Assembly: GCA_903813345.2 (NCBI GenBank)
Contig: CAIIXF020000008.1
Span: 193,341-257,340, forward strand
Direction of reading: 5' to 3'
DNA: 64,000 bases
DNA from: Owenia fusiformis
Taxonomy: Eukaryota > Annelida > Polychaeta > Sabellida > Oweniidae
Each line of letters starts with the position of its first letter. Position 1 is the stretch's first letter. Below are positions 37,001 through 52,000 of this stretch, in pieces. Position numbers and translations under genes: made by a program. The notes under the pieces were generated by a model. The model saw nothing but the letters and a program-made list of their open reading frames with translations, was not told the DNA's origin and made no database searches.

Positions 37001-40000
37001 ACTGTAGAAATTATATATATTATTGTTTCCGAAACCCAAAATGGGGCTTAATCTAGATAAAAGCTTTGCCTCCGAGGCATATGAAATGAGTTCTATTTTT
37101 GAGACAAGTTGAGTAAATTGATTCAGGAAATTTTTAAAAGTTTTGTCTCTGAGACACATGTATCAAGATTGAATTATTGTTGAATTTTGCCTCTGGGGCA
37201 TCAGTAGATTAAGAATATTTGGTATCACGGGGTACCATCGAATAATTTTGGCAACGTACCGGAGAACGACATTTTACTAAGAAATGGCAATAATTTAGCA
37301 CAATATATTTTTTAACTAGAGTTCTACTTTGATTTTGACAAAAGTAAGTATTCCATGCAATGGCTATTTCATTCATAAGTTTGTAGGAATTCTGTTGGAA
37401 CCCAGTTCTGATCAAGTACGAAGTTATTGAAATCGGCGCAGTCGGACTTTACTCCGAAAGATGGTTTTTCGATTATAACTTTTTACAACATTTAAGTATA
37501 GACTTTTGAAAAAAGTACAGAATAGTCCTTGTACTATTGAATAATTCTGTTATTTCTGATTCACACGACTCTGATTTGTTTAATTAAAAAAAAAGTTTTA
37601 AAAATATTACTTAGGAACGTAACCTCTTACAATATAACTGCCTGCAGAGTACGACAGCATAAAGGTGACCAACACACCTGTTCACCTATTGTCAAGATTG
37701 ATTAGATTAATTATTGCATCTAAAAATGTTATGCTCTCTTTATCAGAAGGAATATTATTCAAGATTTAGATATAAAATGTGATAGATACAAAATATTTTA
37801 CCATATTTTAATATTTTAATTTTCAATTAAAGGAGGTGTATAACTATCAAGGGCTTAGAAAACAATAAAAATGAGTTTTCTTTTGAATAATATCATCAAT
37901 TAGATTCATTTTCATCATTTAAATGCAATAAATACACTTTCCCTTTCTAATCAAATGTGGAAGTGCTCTAATAATGAAAGTATTTCGCCGTTGTTAGGAA
38001 TTCCCCAAAACAAATGTCACATGAATGTCTCCATACCATCCAACCCATATTGATGACGTCCGCCCCTCATTAGATACACTGGACGAAACGTTGTCAAAAT
38101 TGCTAAAAGTAAACAGCTCGCACTCCGTCAATATTTGATAAATTTATGTTTTCTTTAGATTGAATGAAAGATGAGTATCCACTCCAAATGTGAAAGTAAA
38201 AATCAGTATTATATATACACTTTAAGGCTTTAAAAAAGTGCAAATTATTTTACTAGGTATATACAACCTTTAATATAGGTCAAGTAAAACATTTATCAAT
38301 TGACACTTGAGCAGTGTGAAGTGGATTACACTATGTTCCTGATAGCCTCCTGTGGATCAAATTTCAGCATGGTCATGTTTTAAAATGAGAATGTAGGTGG
38401 ACAAAAGAGGAATTAATGAGAAAAAGAGTGAATGACTTTAATCAACAATTCAAATTACATTAAAATGCACAAAAATTAGACACTTCATTCAAATTTTACA
38501 GAGAAAATGAGTGAACTATTGCAGGAGCAGATTGATATTTGATGTAATAGAATTATAGAGTTATAGATAAATGTGACATGAAGCACTGCCTACTCTGAAT
38601 GAAATAACATTGGACAGTTTTGCACTAGGGTCAAAGGTAATTTAAAAAGCTTTAGACAACATGTTTACAGTAAGAATTTCACCATACTGATGTAAGACAA
38701 CAGAACACAGCAGTTATAGAAGAGCACTTGAGAAAAGATGGGTGCAAACATGTCCAAAAAACATAAAAGCTGATTTAATAGTCTCATCTGTAAGTTGCAG
38801 ATTGACAACGTTGACAATATTTGTGATTTCATCATATCAACTTTTAATTTCAAACTAGTTAAGTCAAGAATAAAAAAAATGGAAGCTGAGAATTGGAATG
38901 TTTTGCTACATATCCACAATGCATAAAGACTTTTTGAATGAATTAGAGAATGGAAGAAAGGATGGAGATATTTGCATGAAAGATTAAAAATTGGAAATTT
39001 TAACTCAGCCAAGGGATTACAGGCTGTACACAGATTTAAAAATATAGCAATATTTAAGAGAATTTTGGAATTTTACTTCCAGTGAAATGAAGAGAGTTAC
39101 AAACATTCTCATTGGAGAGTTCATGAGGGAGATTCACGCCTGTGCCTCCAGCCAGTCAGATGATGAAGATACATCCAGGCTACAGGAGTATATGCTACAG
39201 GGTCATGGTGGGGCTATACTGAGATTACTAATTGATACGGGTGTACAGGTAAGAATGTGATGTATTTTTATATTTTTTATTGATATTTTATATCTGTTAC
39301 TTGATACATAAGTCAAAATAGCACTACAAACTACAACTACAACTATTCTAGCTACAAAAATACAAATAATTATACAGTGTGATGCACAATACTAAACATA
39401 TTAATCCAAATTCTGAAACAATTCCAATGTGTAATTGAACAGTCTTCTGTCTAACTGAACTTCACCATATTGAATGACATACAGTAAAACCTGTCCGATG
39501 GAATACCTCTCTGTAGGGAAAACCTATGAACAAGGAACAAGGAACACTATTTTGGTGCAAATTATAAAAATTCACCTGTGAACAAGGAATATGGAATATT
39601 GGTGACACTGTATATTCCATTATTTTTCAGAGGTGTGAAAGTCTTAAGCCAATATCTGATTCTAAAAAGCTTGGATTAATATGATTGAGATGTAGATAAG
39701 CCAATTGTTTACAGGATGTAGTATCCCACCCACTGTTAATTACCCTGATATATTTTAAAACTAATACTAATCTATTTGTTACATTATCATGACACTAATT
39801 CTTCCTTTCGACAAACCTAATTACATCAAATCAGTTGTGATAATCTAGGGACTGACACAATTGTTTTTTCGAGATAACAGATAAGTACATGTGTCATATT
39901 GATCCAAATCTATCAATGATTACATCAACTAGACATCATCAGACACCAGCAGCAGCAGCCAAAATCAACATAGGGAGAACACCAATAGAGGGAGGTGGGA

Positions 40001-43000
40001 GACCTTCATACATCTTCCAAGATGTCAGAAAAAGGTCTAGCAACCAAGTATGGAGTCAACATTGGTACAATCAATCAAAGCCCATATGTATACAAATATG
40101 CTTATTCGGCAAGTTTGGGGAAAGTGTGGCCCCTCTCTATAGGGAAAACTTCTGAACAAGGAAACTTTCTTCAAGTCCCAAGAGCATTCCCTGTTCGCAG
40201 GTTTTACTGTATCATTATTCAGAGGGATGTAGGGAACGCCTCTGTCCGAATGTACATCCTTTCGTATATCCGTCAAGGCAATAACTCAAATACTGTTGGC
40301 CCGATTTTGTTCATATTTTGTACACGTATAACCTATGGGAGTAGATTTTCAAAATGGCTGCTTGTTCAAAATTTTAGAGGACACTAATAAAGCTAGAAAT
40401 GTAGATATTTATAAATCACATGGCAGCCATCTTGACAAATGGCTGCCTTTACACGCTATTTTACGATTTTTGATGTATCCTGAAAAGTCGTGGAGCGATT
40501 TTGTTCATATTTGGTATGTGAATACTATAAGCATGGCACACTGTCTAATGACACTTTTGGTAGAAGGTAGCCATTTTGAAAAATGGCTGCCATTTTTATG
40601 TGTGTTATTTTTTCATTTTTTACTATAACACCCTGCTATATCATGACAGTTACGCCACCTCTGAAAGCGAGGTTGGACAGCTACGTTCACTGATTTATCC
40701 AATAAAATGGCCGCGATGGAACAGAAAACTAAGGTTGGTGCATTATTTTCTACTACTGTGTATCAATGAAATGATGAACGATTTATGTAAGCATCGCATT
40801 CGGTGATGCATTTAGTAATGTATATTTTGAACGTAGTCTGTAAACTGATGCCCGGGGATAACTATATATGGGATAACATGAAATAAGCGAAAAACTGTTG
40901 AGTTTGAAATTCAAAACTACACAAAATTTAGTAATTTGTTTATTTTTGTCATTAGGACATGGTCTGCATTGCCTAATGACCTCGGGGTATATAGATGTAA
41001 CCTACATACGATCATAAAAAGCCAATTGAGCATTGGAACCCACCTATGTTCTTCTCAAGCCATAATAATATATTCTGAATTTGCTGTTACGCAAAAAATT
41101 GATGGATGATTACGCGAACTTCGTTCAAACATGTATCCCCGATTCATTGTTATTAATTTTGTCATATTCATCAGTACTTGATACTTGATATATTTTTCTT
41201 TGCCCTATAGAGGCTCATACAAGAGCGTTTCTTGCGAGTCCTGAAAACAAATATAAGCAATTCAATATTCCATTTCTTACTCATTATAACAATGACATGG
41301 AAAGAGGCTATCAGAACTAGCAACCTAGACTTGAAAGGTCTACATGCACGTAACCTTCCGTTACATATCTAAATGAATACAATACGCTACCGTCCATAGA
41401 ATTCATACATAGTCGTCTGATGACATTGCGTTTGAAACCTTATTATTTATAATATACACCATGTTCCTGTTCTGGATTTGTCATTTTATGGCTTGTTTAT
41501 ACACAGTTTACTTACAGTTGATAGTTTGAGTGCCTCTGAGGCACATATACTGAGAAAACACGAGAATGGACTAAAAAGCATATTATATACTTTCTGATAG
41601 CTAGTGAGCAACCATTTTTGTGTGTTATTTTACGATTTTTGCTATATACTTCGTTTGTAAAAATGCAAACCATGGCTGTTCAATGGAATTTGCTATGCAA
41701 TTTGCTGTTGTCTAGTTATAAAATACCAAACTGAATTGTTAATGCTGCAGTAAAAGTTGCAAAAGTGCTTCTGGGGGATTATCAAGTTGAAAACGCTCTT
41801 CTGTCCTCTAGATGACAATACATATTGACACTTTAAGGGCATCTTATGCAAATAGTCCTCTAGTTGACAATACATATTGACACTTTCAGGGCATCTTATG
41901 CAAATAGTCCTCTAGTTGACAATACATATTGACACTTTCAGGGCATCTTATTCAAATAGTCCTCTAGTTGACAATACATATTGACACTTTCAGGGCATCT
42001 TATGCAAATAGTCCTCTAGTTGACAATACATATTGACACTTTCAGGGCATCTTATGCAAATAGTCCTCTAGTTGACAATACATATTGACACTTTCAGGGC
42101 ATCTTATGCAAATAGTCCTCTAGTTGACAATACATATTGACACTTTCAGGGCATCTTATGCAAATAGTCCTCTAGTTGACAATACATATTGACACTTATG
42201 CAAATAGTCCTCTAGTTGACAATACATATTGACAATTCAGGGCATCTTATGCAAATAGTCCTCTAGTTGACAATACATATTGACACTTTCAGAGCATCTT
42301 ATGCAAATATTTTGTTTTCTCACTTAATATTGCACCGTCAAAGGGCTTAACATTGACAAATCATCTGATGTAAGAATGAATCTTTCAAAGTCATTTAATG
42401 TCAAGCCAAACATTGGTAATTGACATTATAATATAGACTTACAAGATTTATTAGATTGTTATGTTGTCGTACAGGGTGTCCAAAAAAACAGGACCGTAAG
42501 AAAGTTGAATAACTCAGTCAATTTTGCATATTTTGCCTTGAAATTTCAGAATTATTTAGTTCATTCAATGTGAATTTTGTTGTGAAAGTTTGATAATAAT
42601 CTACCATTTGAGTCAAAAACTACAGCTCCTTACAAAACATGCCCCAAATGTGCAAATCTCATCCCTATGCACAATTCAGTCCGGCGAACAAAGCTGTTGA
42701 TGATCCTCCTACACACATGTCTTTCTGAATGGACAAGTTTGTTCCATGAACAATTGCTACTGGGGCTTATATCCTCCTGATGAAGTGTTACAGCATCCAT
42801 TGCATTCTGAACAATGCACTCCCTGGGTGGCAATGAGGAAACATGGAATCATCATTCCCTTTGGTTCGAAGGTGACTGGGGACTTGCTATCACCGTGAAC
42901 AAGGACCAGTAAGTTCTCACCAAGTTCTGGAGGTCACTAAGCACCAGAAGGGACATCTAAGGAGATAATTAAGCAGTGGTTTCAACAAGCCAATACCACC

Positions 43001-46000
43001 CCAACACTGCAAATGATATGCTGAAATGGTTTAGGCAATGCTTTGGTGGTCAGCTCATCAGTTGCAGAACGCAAACCATATGGGCAGCTCATTCGCCTGA
43101 TCTAAATCCCCCACCCCAAATTTTTATCTTTGTGGATTTCTCAAAGCCAATTTGTATACTGACAGGCCCCTAACAATCTTAAGAGGGCAATAACTACCCC
43201 AATATTTACCATCCACATTAATGTGTGTAGGTAAGGGTCATTAACAACTTTGTTCGCAGGATTTGTTTGTGCATAGAGAGGAGAAGTGCCTACTTTGAGC
43301 ATGTTTTGTAAAGGACTGTAGTTTTTGACACAATAAACAGATTACCATCAAACTTTCAGAACAAAATTCACATTGAATGAACTAAAGAATTCTTAAATCA
43401 AGGCAAAATATGCAAAATTGACCAAGTTATTCAACTTTCTTACGGTCCTGTTTTTTTTGGACACCCTGTACATATTTGCAGCAGAATGCAAAACATTTTT
43501 ATGAGATATGTTATCAGTTTGTACTGTTTCTCCTTATCTCTAACATAATAAAGACAATGAAGCTGAAGTCCTCCCTTTTTACAAAACTCACAGATTAAAA
43601 TATGAAAACTGGAAATTGTTCACTGTCATTGAAAGGTTTTATCTCATATCCTGGAGGTCTTCCAACTCAGTATTACGCATGCCCATACTCTGAATTTTAT
43701 AAACAAACAAAAGAAATGAAGTCAAATGAACCACTTTTGGACATTGACTTAGTTCTTTAAAATCAAACAAGATAAAAGAGTTCGAAGAAAAGACACTTCA
43801 GTTTGGGTTATTTATCATTAACGCTATCACTTTATGAAAGTATCACCTTATATTAGTTAACATGTACAAAATACATGTGCACTCAAAACTGTTGTTATTC
43901 CTGTCTATTTCCATAGGCAGAAAATGAATAACGTTAACATTTTACTTAGGCAGATAGACTTGAGTAGACAGGCTCACATAGGTCTCAAGGTTGTCCCTCA
44001 GTAAAAATCTCATTGGTATAAAACCCAATTGACCCTTTGCTAGCCAGAAAGGTTCATCTTTACACAGATTCATCTTTGCATTCTGTATTATTTCATCCTG
44101 TTTGGTAATATACAAGTTATTATAGTAATGGTGGCTGAGATGATATAGTAAAACTTAAAAGAGGTCAACTTTGAAATATTTGAGTATGGATGACAGGGAG
44201 AAAAAGGGAACTGAAAGAGATTGCCCACATTGTCACTTTATGCTTCTAATTTTACTGGTACAATCTGAACACCACTTGTCCCAGTCAAAACAGTTTGGAT
44301 TTGGCAGGTGTTCATATTTGAAGGTCAAAGCAGATCAAATAAATCAATAAAAAGCATCTACAGGGTGGTAAAAAAAACGGCAACCCTAATTTTTTTTCTC
44401 ATATCTTTGTCATTTTTGGAAATTTTGCCCTGATATTTGGCACACATGTACATAATTCAATTTCATACTAGACTGTGTTATTTCATGAACATTAGACTGA
44501 TAGTCGCAATGTTACAGCACTTTAAACAAGGTGCCCTAGTTTTCCAATATTGTGCTGTAGGCAAACCTGCACATGTTTTCCAAACCTGTCAATGACATAA
44601 CCGCATTCTTCAGCAAGTATGGCCATTATTGTGCATCATTTGGTGTATGGGGTATGGTTCTGTCTTGTTGGAACCGCTGTTGCTGCCTTTCAACCCCCCT
44701 GGGTTCACCTAAAGTCCCCAAGAACTCCATGGGAATCACAAAATAGAGTTTGATGTTAACAGTTATTGCATATCTGTTAGCATCATCAAAGGTAAAGGAC
44801 CCTATCTTCTAAGAACACACTAAACTGTGTATCTGTCTGTGTGAGGGTGCCTCTCCACTACTTCATAAAGTGCTAGGCTGTCCAAGAATACATAATTGTT
44901 CAGAGTTTACCAGTGCGTCGAGTTGGAAATGGAGTTCATTTGGATAACAGACCAGCTCAGACAGCCTGAAAGTGGCCATCTGGGGTATGTTGCTTAAAAT
45001 GCAGTAATATTGTGACTATCAGTCTGATGGTCATGAAATATGGTAGGTTGGTAGGAAATTGAATGATGTACAAATGTGTAAAATATCAGGGAGTTATTCC
45101 TTAGAATGACAAAGATATTAGGAAAAACTAGGGTTGCCGTTTTTTTTGACCACCCTTGTATATTGATAGGTGTTAGAAATAAGAAAGGTGTTATATATTC
45201 ATGTTTTACTGCATTTATTATGTTATTTTTGATATATTTCAGGGTCTGTCATGTGGCTGTGACTTGGCTGATTTGTTGGCATCCCTTCTACATTGGTGTA
45301 CCAACTTTCCCATCACTCAACCAACAGGTGATTGCAGATTTCATTCAAGATCTTTCAAAATTGATTTTGTCAGACATTTGTATTTGTCTCTTATAACTAA
45401 GAATACCTATAACATGTAAAATATTTGAAGATTATCAAAATTATTAAAGTCCCCGTCTAAAGTTTGAAAATATTTTTTTATCATTCATTCATTTGTCATG
45501 AGCTCATGTTATTTTAGAGATTTTTGAAAAAAATATTTTTTTTGAGAAAAAAGTTGTGAGCATTTCATTTCTCAAATATTCAAATTTCCCGCCATTTTTC
45601 AAAAATGATTTTAAATCATCAAATATTTCTTAATGCATTTCAAAAAAGATTATCTTTTTAATACCAATGCAAAGATTGAACAAAGGACACACTATTTCAA
45701 TAATAAAATGCCATATTTAATGGGCCACTTCAATGTTTTAGCATATCAAAAATATTTTGAAACATTATTGATGTCACTAAGGTAGCAAAAACTTTTTGAA
45801 AACAATTGAAATTTTTTTTCGATGTCAATCTTTTCAAAATATGCTAGACTTTAATAATAAACCAATGTTGATTGTCTAACCAGATTAAAAGGAAGAATAT
45901 ATTATGTTTTAGATATCATTGTAAATTTTGAAATGCATTTTTCTCGGAACCATTTTCATGCACTGATAAGTTCATTTCTCGCTTATTTATGAACCGATTT

Positions 46001-49000
46001 TCTTAATTTTTTTCGGAAAAATCATTTGAGGATGAATGCTATGCATTGGTATGAATTGTGGCTAATTAAAAGATATTTGTGACCTTTAAAAGACAGTTTT
46101 AAATAAATTCACAAATTTTGGAACAAAAAGTCTATCAAAAACCACTTTTTGAAATTTAAAAAAAAAGTTTCACATATCACACTTTGATAACATTTTGTAA
46201 GACTACAATATAAGCCAAAGTGGTTTAAACCTTATATGGGGCCTTTAAGTTTGATTATTTCAGGTATAAAAAGTAATCTGGAACAATTATTCAATTTATT
46301 CTCTAGTATGAGGTTTTAATTTTGACTGTTTTATTTCAGAACTGAGTTTGGAAGATCTGCCAAACATCGGAAACTGCTTCTCTCATTTGAATAAATTACC
46401 CACAGGGCAACAAAACAGGAAGTTGTCTCGTCCTCATGGATATAGTGAATCAAACAAAGGCTCAAGAGTAAAGGTGATTAACACCAAGGGTGGGCAAGTG
46501 ACCCAATATGCCAGTAGCTTGGACTCAGATAGTGATGATCCTGCTATGGAGCCCCCTACAGACCCCTTATTATCATCATCATCACTCCCACGTCCTTCAA
46601 GCCAGATATTTTTCCAGCGGCAGTTGAGTTCAGTTGATGAGGGAGAGGAACTATCAGAACCGGATAATGAGGACATTCAGAATGTTTCCCTCTCAACAAA
46701 TGCCCTTTCTTTGTGTACTTTGATGACTAGATTGTTATCTGAACTGGTGAAATGCGATAGTCGCAGCCTCAGAGCATCCAACATGTCGGAAAGGCTCCTC
46801 CCTCAAATAGTGGAGCTGTATGTACGTTTGAATGAGCCAATGGATGTAAAATGTTACCCGCAAGGCTGGACAGATCAACATGTGCTAGTTCTGAAGCAAT
46901 ATCTCCTGAGGACAGTTTTCACAATGGCTGGCTGTGTTTGTACATTAAACAATGCAGTGAATACCCTAATGTCTTGTACTCCTGGTGGAATTATACAAAC
47001 TTTGCTTATGATAGCCCAGAATGTTATTAAATCGCATGACTCCTTATTAGTCAGCTACAGTCAGGATATTATGCTGGGTACCTTGACAATTATCCAAACC
47101 TCGTTCTTATATCTCCCATGTAATCTCCAATGTTTCAGCGAGACTCTTAACCTCATTAAGGAGTTTGAGTTTCAGCATCGAGGGTACAATGTGTTCACTA
47201 GTGTAGTTCAGGCACTTGTTGATGAAATCAGGTTAGATGTTAAAAGTCAAGACTCACAAGTTAAGAAACGGAGAGTTACGTCACTGATTGAGAAAATAGG
47301 AGATATTATACTAGTAATGAAAAACATCAAAATGGAATACATACATTCAATGAAATGTTCAAAATCAAAACATCGGAAATGTGATTTTTCTGAATACAAA
47401 AACCATCACCATGATGCTCTTACAATCAAGAATGTTGTTGATGGTACATATTCAGATACATATGGTACAATTGATGCATTTGGATCCTTCAAGGAAAAAT
47501 CTCTATTGAAACAGGACACAGAATGCGCTGTGAATGTTATTGTCAAATTCCTGTTTAACTTTTACTGTGCGATTGAGAATAAATGTATAAAACATCAGAT
47601 TATACAGTGTATTCTCAAACATGGAATTTGCTGCTGTGTTCACCCGAATGATGTCATAGGAACTCTATTACACAGTATAGACACAAAGGATTCAAACTAT
47701 CGAACTCAAGTTTTGTCCCTTGTGAGTAAACTCATACTTGAACAGTGTGGAGGCTCTGATATCTCATCACTCACATTCAAGCAATGTGCTGTCTGTAGCC
47801 ACCATACAAGCCCTAATAATGGTTCCAACTACCAGAGCCATCTAGCAGATGCCTCGGATAGCGCGCTCTCCAGTTCAGAAAGTCTTTCAGAGAAACCAGA
47901 CCTCACTGGTACCACCAAATGGAAATGTATAAAAGTACTTCAAAAGTATTTAACTCACAGAAAGGAGAGTTTAGGGATAGATGTCTCCTTGTTGTTGCTT
48001 CGACTTAGCATGAATGGTGGTGTTGAACTTAAAAAGCAGCTATTCCAGTCAGTTTACATGCCCACTTTGAAACTGGCCCACCAAACTTTATCCCCTAAGC
48101 CTGAGACACCTACAGAAGGAGGACCACTCCACCAGGCTGTTATTCAACATATCCTAGCAGGATTTCCTCCATTGTTAAAGGTTCTCAGTATCCAACAGGC
48201 ATTCCTAGATATGGGAGGAGCTGAAATCCTCTCAGAGATGGTCAATCAATCTTCAATATCGCAAGCCATCTTGCATATACTGGAGGTTTTAGTGGTGGTA
48301 AGCGGATCAGATGCGGGAAAATCACATAACAGTATTCTGAACCCGAGAGTAAGCGATGACTCAGAAGAGATTGGTTTTCCTGATAGTCCATACGAGGATG
48401 ATATATCGGACCAAGGGGGTACAGCATCCTCTCTAGTCATCTGTACAGTGCTTGATATCATCCTAGGATCACAATCACCTTGTACATCCCCTAATATCTG
48501 GAGGACATGTAAGCGCATTGCAAACATGAGTGAGGCATTTGTCAGCCAGTTCATACAAAAGCAGGGGTTTGATGTAGCATACAGATTGCTTGATGAAACC
48601 CTGAGGGCATATATTGATAGAGACTTAGTTGAAGATGAGACAGTAGTTGAACTGGGTACCAGTGATAAAACTATAGTTGGCAGTTCACATTCACAAGTTG
48701 ACAATGTGCAGGTTGACAGTGTCCATCCTACTGCCCTACAACCAGACTGCGTACAGCTGTGTCTCTTGGAGTCTCTCTTAGGAGTGGTTCTGAGGTGTGC
48801 TGAGGCTCCAGTCCCGACTGGACTTCATGTAAGTTTCTATTTATTAATTTATTATTAATACATATCATCATTTTTGAATGTGAACAGACTGCACATCAGT
48901 CTGTCTAAAGTTGATCTCATTCTGCAGTTATATTGTTACTTCAGTAAAAGCTGAAATAATAGAAAGATTTTGTCAGTCTCTGTCCAGATCTCTCAAATGA

Positions 49001-52000
49001 CATAATTAAAGGCACTTTTGATTGAGTTTTTAAAAATGGATTGTTGAAAATGAAAATTCTGATTGCGAAGAAGGAAAATTCTGAATTGTTGAAGTTATTA
49101 CATTGAAGGTCATACATAATAGGACATGAATATATAGAATACATAATATAATATAACATATCGTCCCATTATTTCCACATTGTTATAACTCACTTTTGCA
49201 GGTTTTGAAATAAGTATACTATCTTCCTCAATTCTTCATGAGGAATTCATTTCTGAGGTTCATTTCAATGGATCTCCTCTCCTTTTGGAGATATCCAGTG
49301 CCACATTGTTATAAGTGCAAAACGAGATAAAAGATTTTAGGCCCACCTTTTCATATCCATTTTGGTAGGCAGCAGAGCCAATCAGATTGCATAATTTTGA
49401 TCATGTGACTAATAGTTATAACAATGTGAAAATAATGGGATGATCACTTACTAGAATTAGAATAGTATTATTTGCAGGTAATTAACAAAGGAGATCATAA
49501 ATCATGACAGATATAGGACAAACAAAAAGAAAGAAGATTTTTATTAGTTACAAAAATAAAAGCTCATTCAGTGAATTTAATTAATTACTGACCTGTTATA
49601 CCCTTACAAGTCGAAATGGAACATGAGTCGTATTCTGTATAACTAGATGGGTAGAATAATAAGTTAAATCAGTTTTCAGGGTTATTTTAATATTTCAAAA
49701 ACAGGAAACCTAAAACCAGATATTTTTTGTTAATCAGTGATCAGTTTTTAGAAATAACTACTCAAAACAAGTCCCCAATCATCAACCTCGGATTTCTTAA
49801 TATCAGCTAAAATCCAATTGTAACAATGTGGATTTAATGGGAGGATATGTAGTACTGTAGTACATAATATGAATTGAACATATATAATACATAATACGAT
49901 ATGAACATATACAGTACATAATATGACATGAACATTCATGTACTATATAATTAAGAAATATGACATGAACACATATAATTTAGAAATATAGACCGAAGAT
50001 CAGGTGTTATATCAACGAATACACCCCTCATGGCTAGACACAAATGTTTTCGAAATCTTTTGTGCCTAGCCGTATGTGCTGTATTCTTCAATATTACACC
50101 TGCTCTGAGGTCTATATTACGATTTGAAAACTCACCAAAATTGGTTTAATTGACCTTTTTCCATATAAATGGAAAATAGATGGTATCATGGGTATTGGTA
50201 GGACTAGTGTAGGGCTAGAATACATGTAAATGTATTGCTAGAGTCACTTAATTTCTTGATTTAAGAAGTGATTTCATTAGGATCAACTTCAAACACCATT
50301 GGAATGTAACCATATGATTTTATTGACATGTGGATTGTGATTTCATAGTAAAATTGTGATCCTTGTAGGAGTAAATGAACTTTTAAAGGCTTTTCAGCAT
50401 TGTGTCAATGGAGATTTAGCCCGACCTTTTTTAGACAACTAGAAAATCATTAGAATTTGAATAAAGGTAATTAATGCTGCATATTAAAGTTGTTTTGATA
50501 GAAAATTACACACAGAATTCAAATATGTCATCAAATAGAAGAAAATGTAAGTCTTTAATGGTTAAAAATGCAGATCTTTTAAAATCTCATTAAAATGAGA
50601 CTTTAACTACCACAGTAGTGTTGCGGAATATACCCGGGGAGAAATATTGACTTTGTTCACAGTTTATAGAAGGCGTGAATACAGTCAGTTGGAATACGTA
50701 ATATGACATGAACATATATATTTTTTCCATAACATGATAGGTAGTAGAGAAGGCTGTTGTGTTCTCAAAACTAAGTGCTTACTTGGAGAGATTTAGGCAC
50801 CAATCAAGCCATAATGCTAAACTGCTATGTGATTGTCTGTTGAGTTGTGCCGTAGCTTCAGACACTCCTTCATCCATGGTGAATTTTGGCTTCACTACAT
50901 GTAGGAAGGTGAGTGAATCTTAGTTTAATGCTAGAGGCCATGTATATTTAAGTTACAATATGGAAAATTTGTCCTGCTATTAGTTACTGATTAAGGAGGG
51001 GGAAACTAACATGGGGTTTATGGAAACATGTGCAGTAGGCCTTAGGTAGATGTGCCCTATTCTCATTGGTCCATTAGCAGTATTAGCTGGAGTTAGTATC
51101 ATCCAAGATGGAAGACAACGTTTGTTTGATATACTTGCTCCAGTTAGTATCATCCTGCTATATACCACTAATTCTACAGATCTTTGACGACATATTAATT
51201 CTGCTTAGGGTGAATTCGTTTTATCCCCATTAGTGAATCAATGAATACCTGATTAGTATTCGAATAGATTTTATTGCCTACTGCTGAGAAGATCAGTAGG
51301 CACAAACTGACTGGCGAGGATTGACTTTGACCCAATATTGGTTTAATGTTTACTCAAGAGGGTTATTCAGAATATCAATACATGTATACCATCCTGGACC
51401 TTGTTGCTTTAATAGTTTAATTCATGTCATTTTAAACTAACACCAACTGACAGCATGTTTGCTAAAATAGAGTGTATACAATACTGCTAGTTGAAATATC
51501 TTCTAGGGAATACACACTTAATTTGCAGGGTTCAGGCGATGAGGGAACAGACAGTACAAGGGAAATATCAAGTGAGAGTGAGAGTGAAGGCCATACATTT
51601 GAACATGGTTATGATGCTGACACTGAATGCACCAATTCTGATGATATCAACGGTAAGTGGCAAGTGAAATGACTATTTGTAATATTGTTTCTCTGCCAGA
51701 ATTTGTTATTATCATAGGTATTATCATAGACTGTCAAAGGCCAGTTTTTCAAGCAATTTTCCTGCTATTTTCCAGATAATGAGTTTGACTTGTCCAAAGT
51801 TGGACCACCTTGCGTGAAGGCCCTCAGCCAACCTGAGATGTGTAGGATAACATTAGAACTTGTGGCTAATTGGACAGATAAGGGACTATATCCTGGAGTG
51901 GCAGTACACTGTTTGCGTCAGTTAGTCAGCATGTGTAAAGTGCCTGGAAATGCGAAAGTTTTGTTAGAACAGGTAAAGGACACTTGAATACCTTTGACAG

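Noticed and set aside
41803-42308. CRISPR-like array
   Set aside because: Units are contiguous near-identical 52-mers without unique spacers, and the host is an animal.
43571-44340. Extra LYST exon in intron 3
   Set aside because: Exons 39083-39248 and 45243-45327 already join in phase, and no open, splice-bounded block was found between them.
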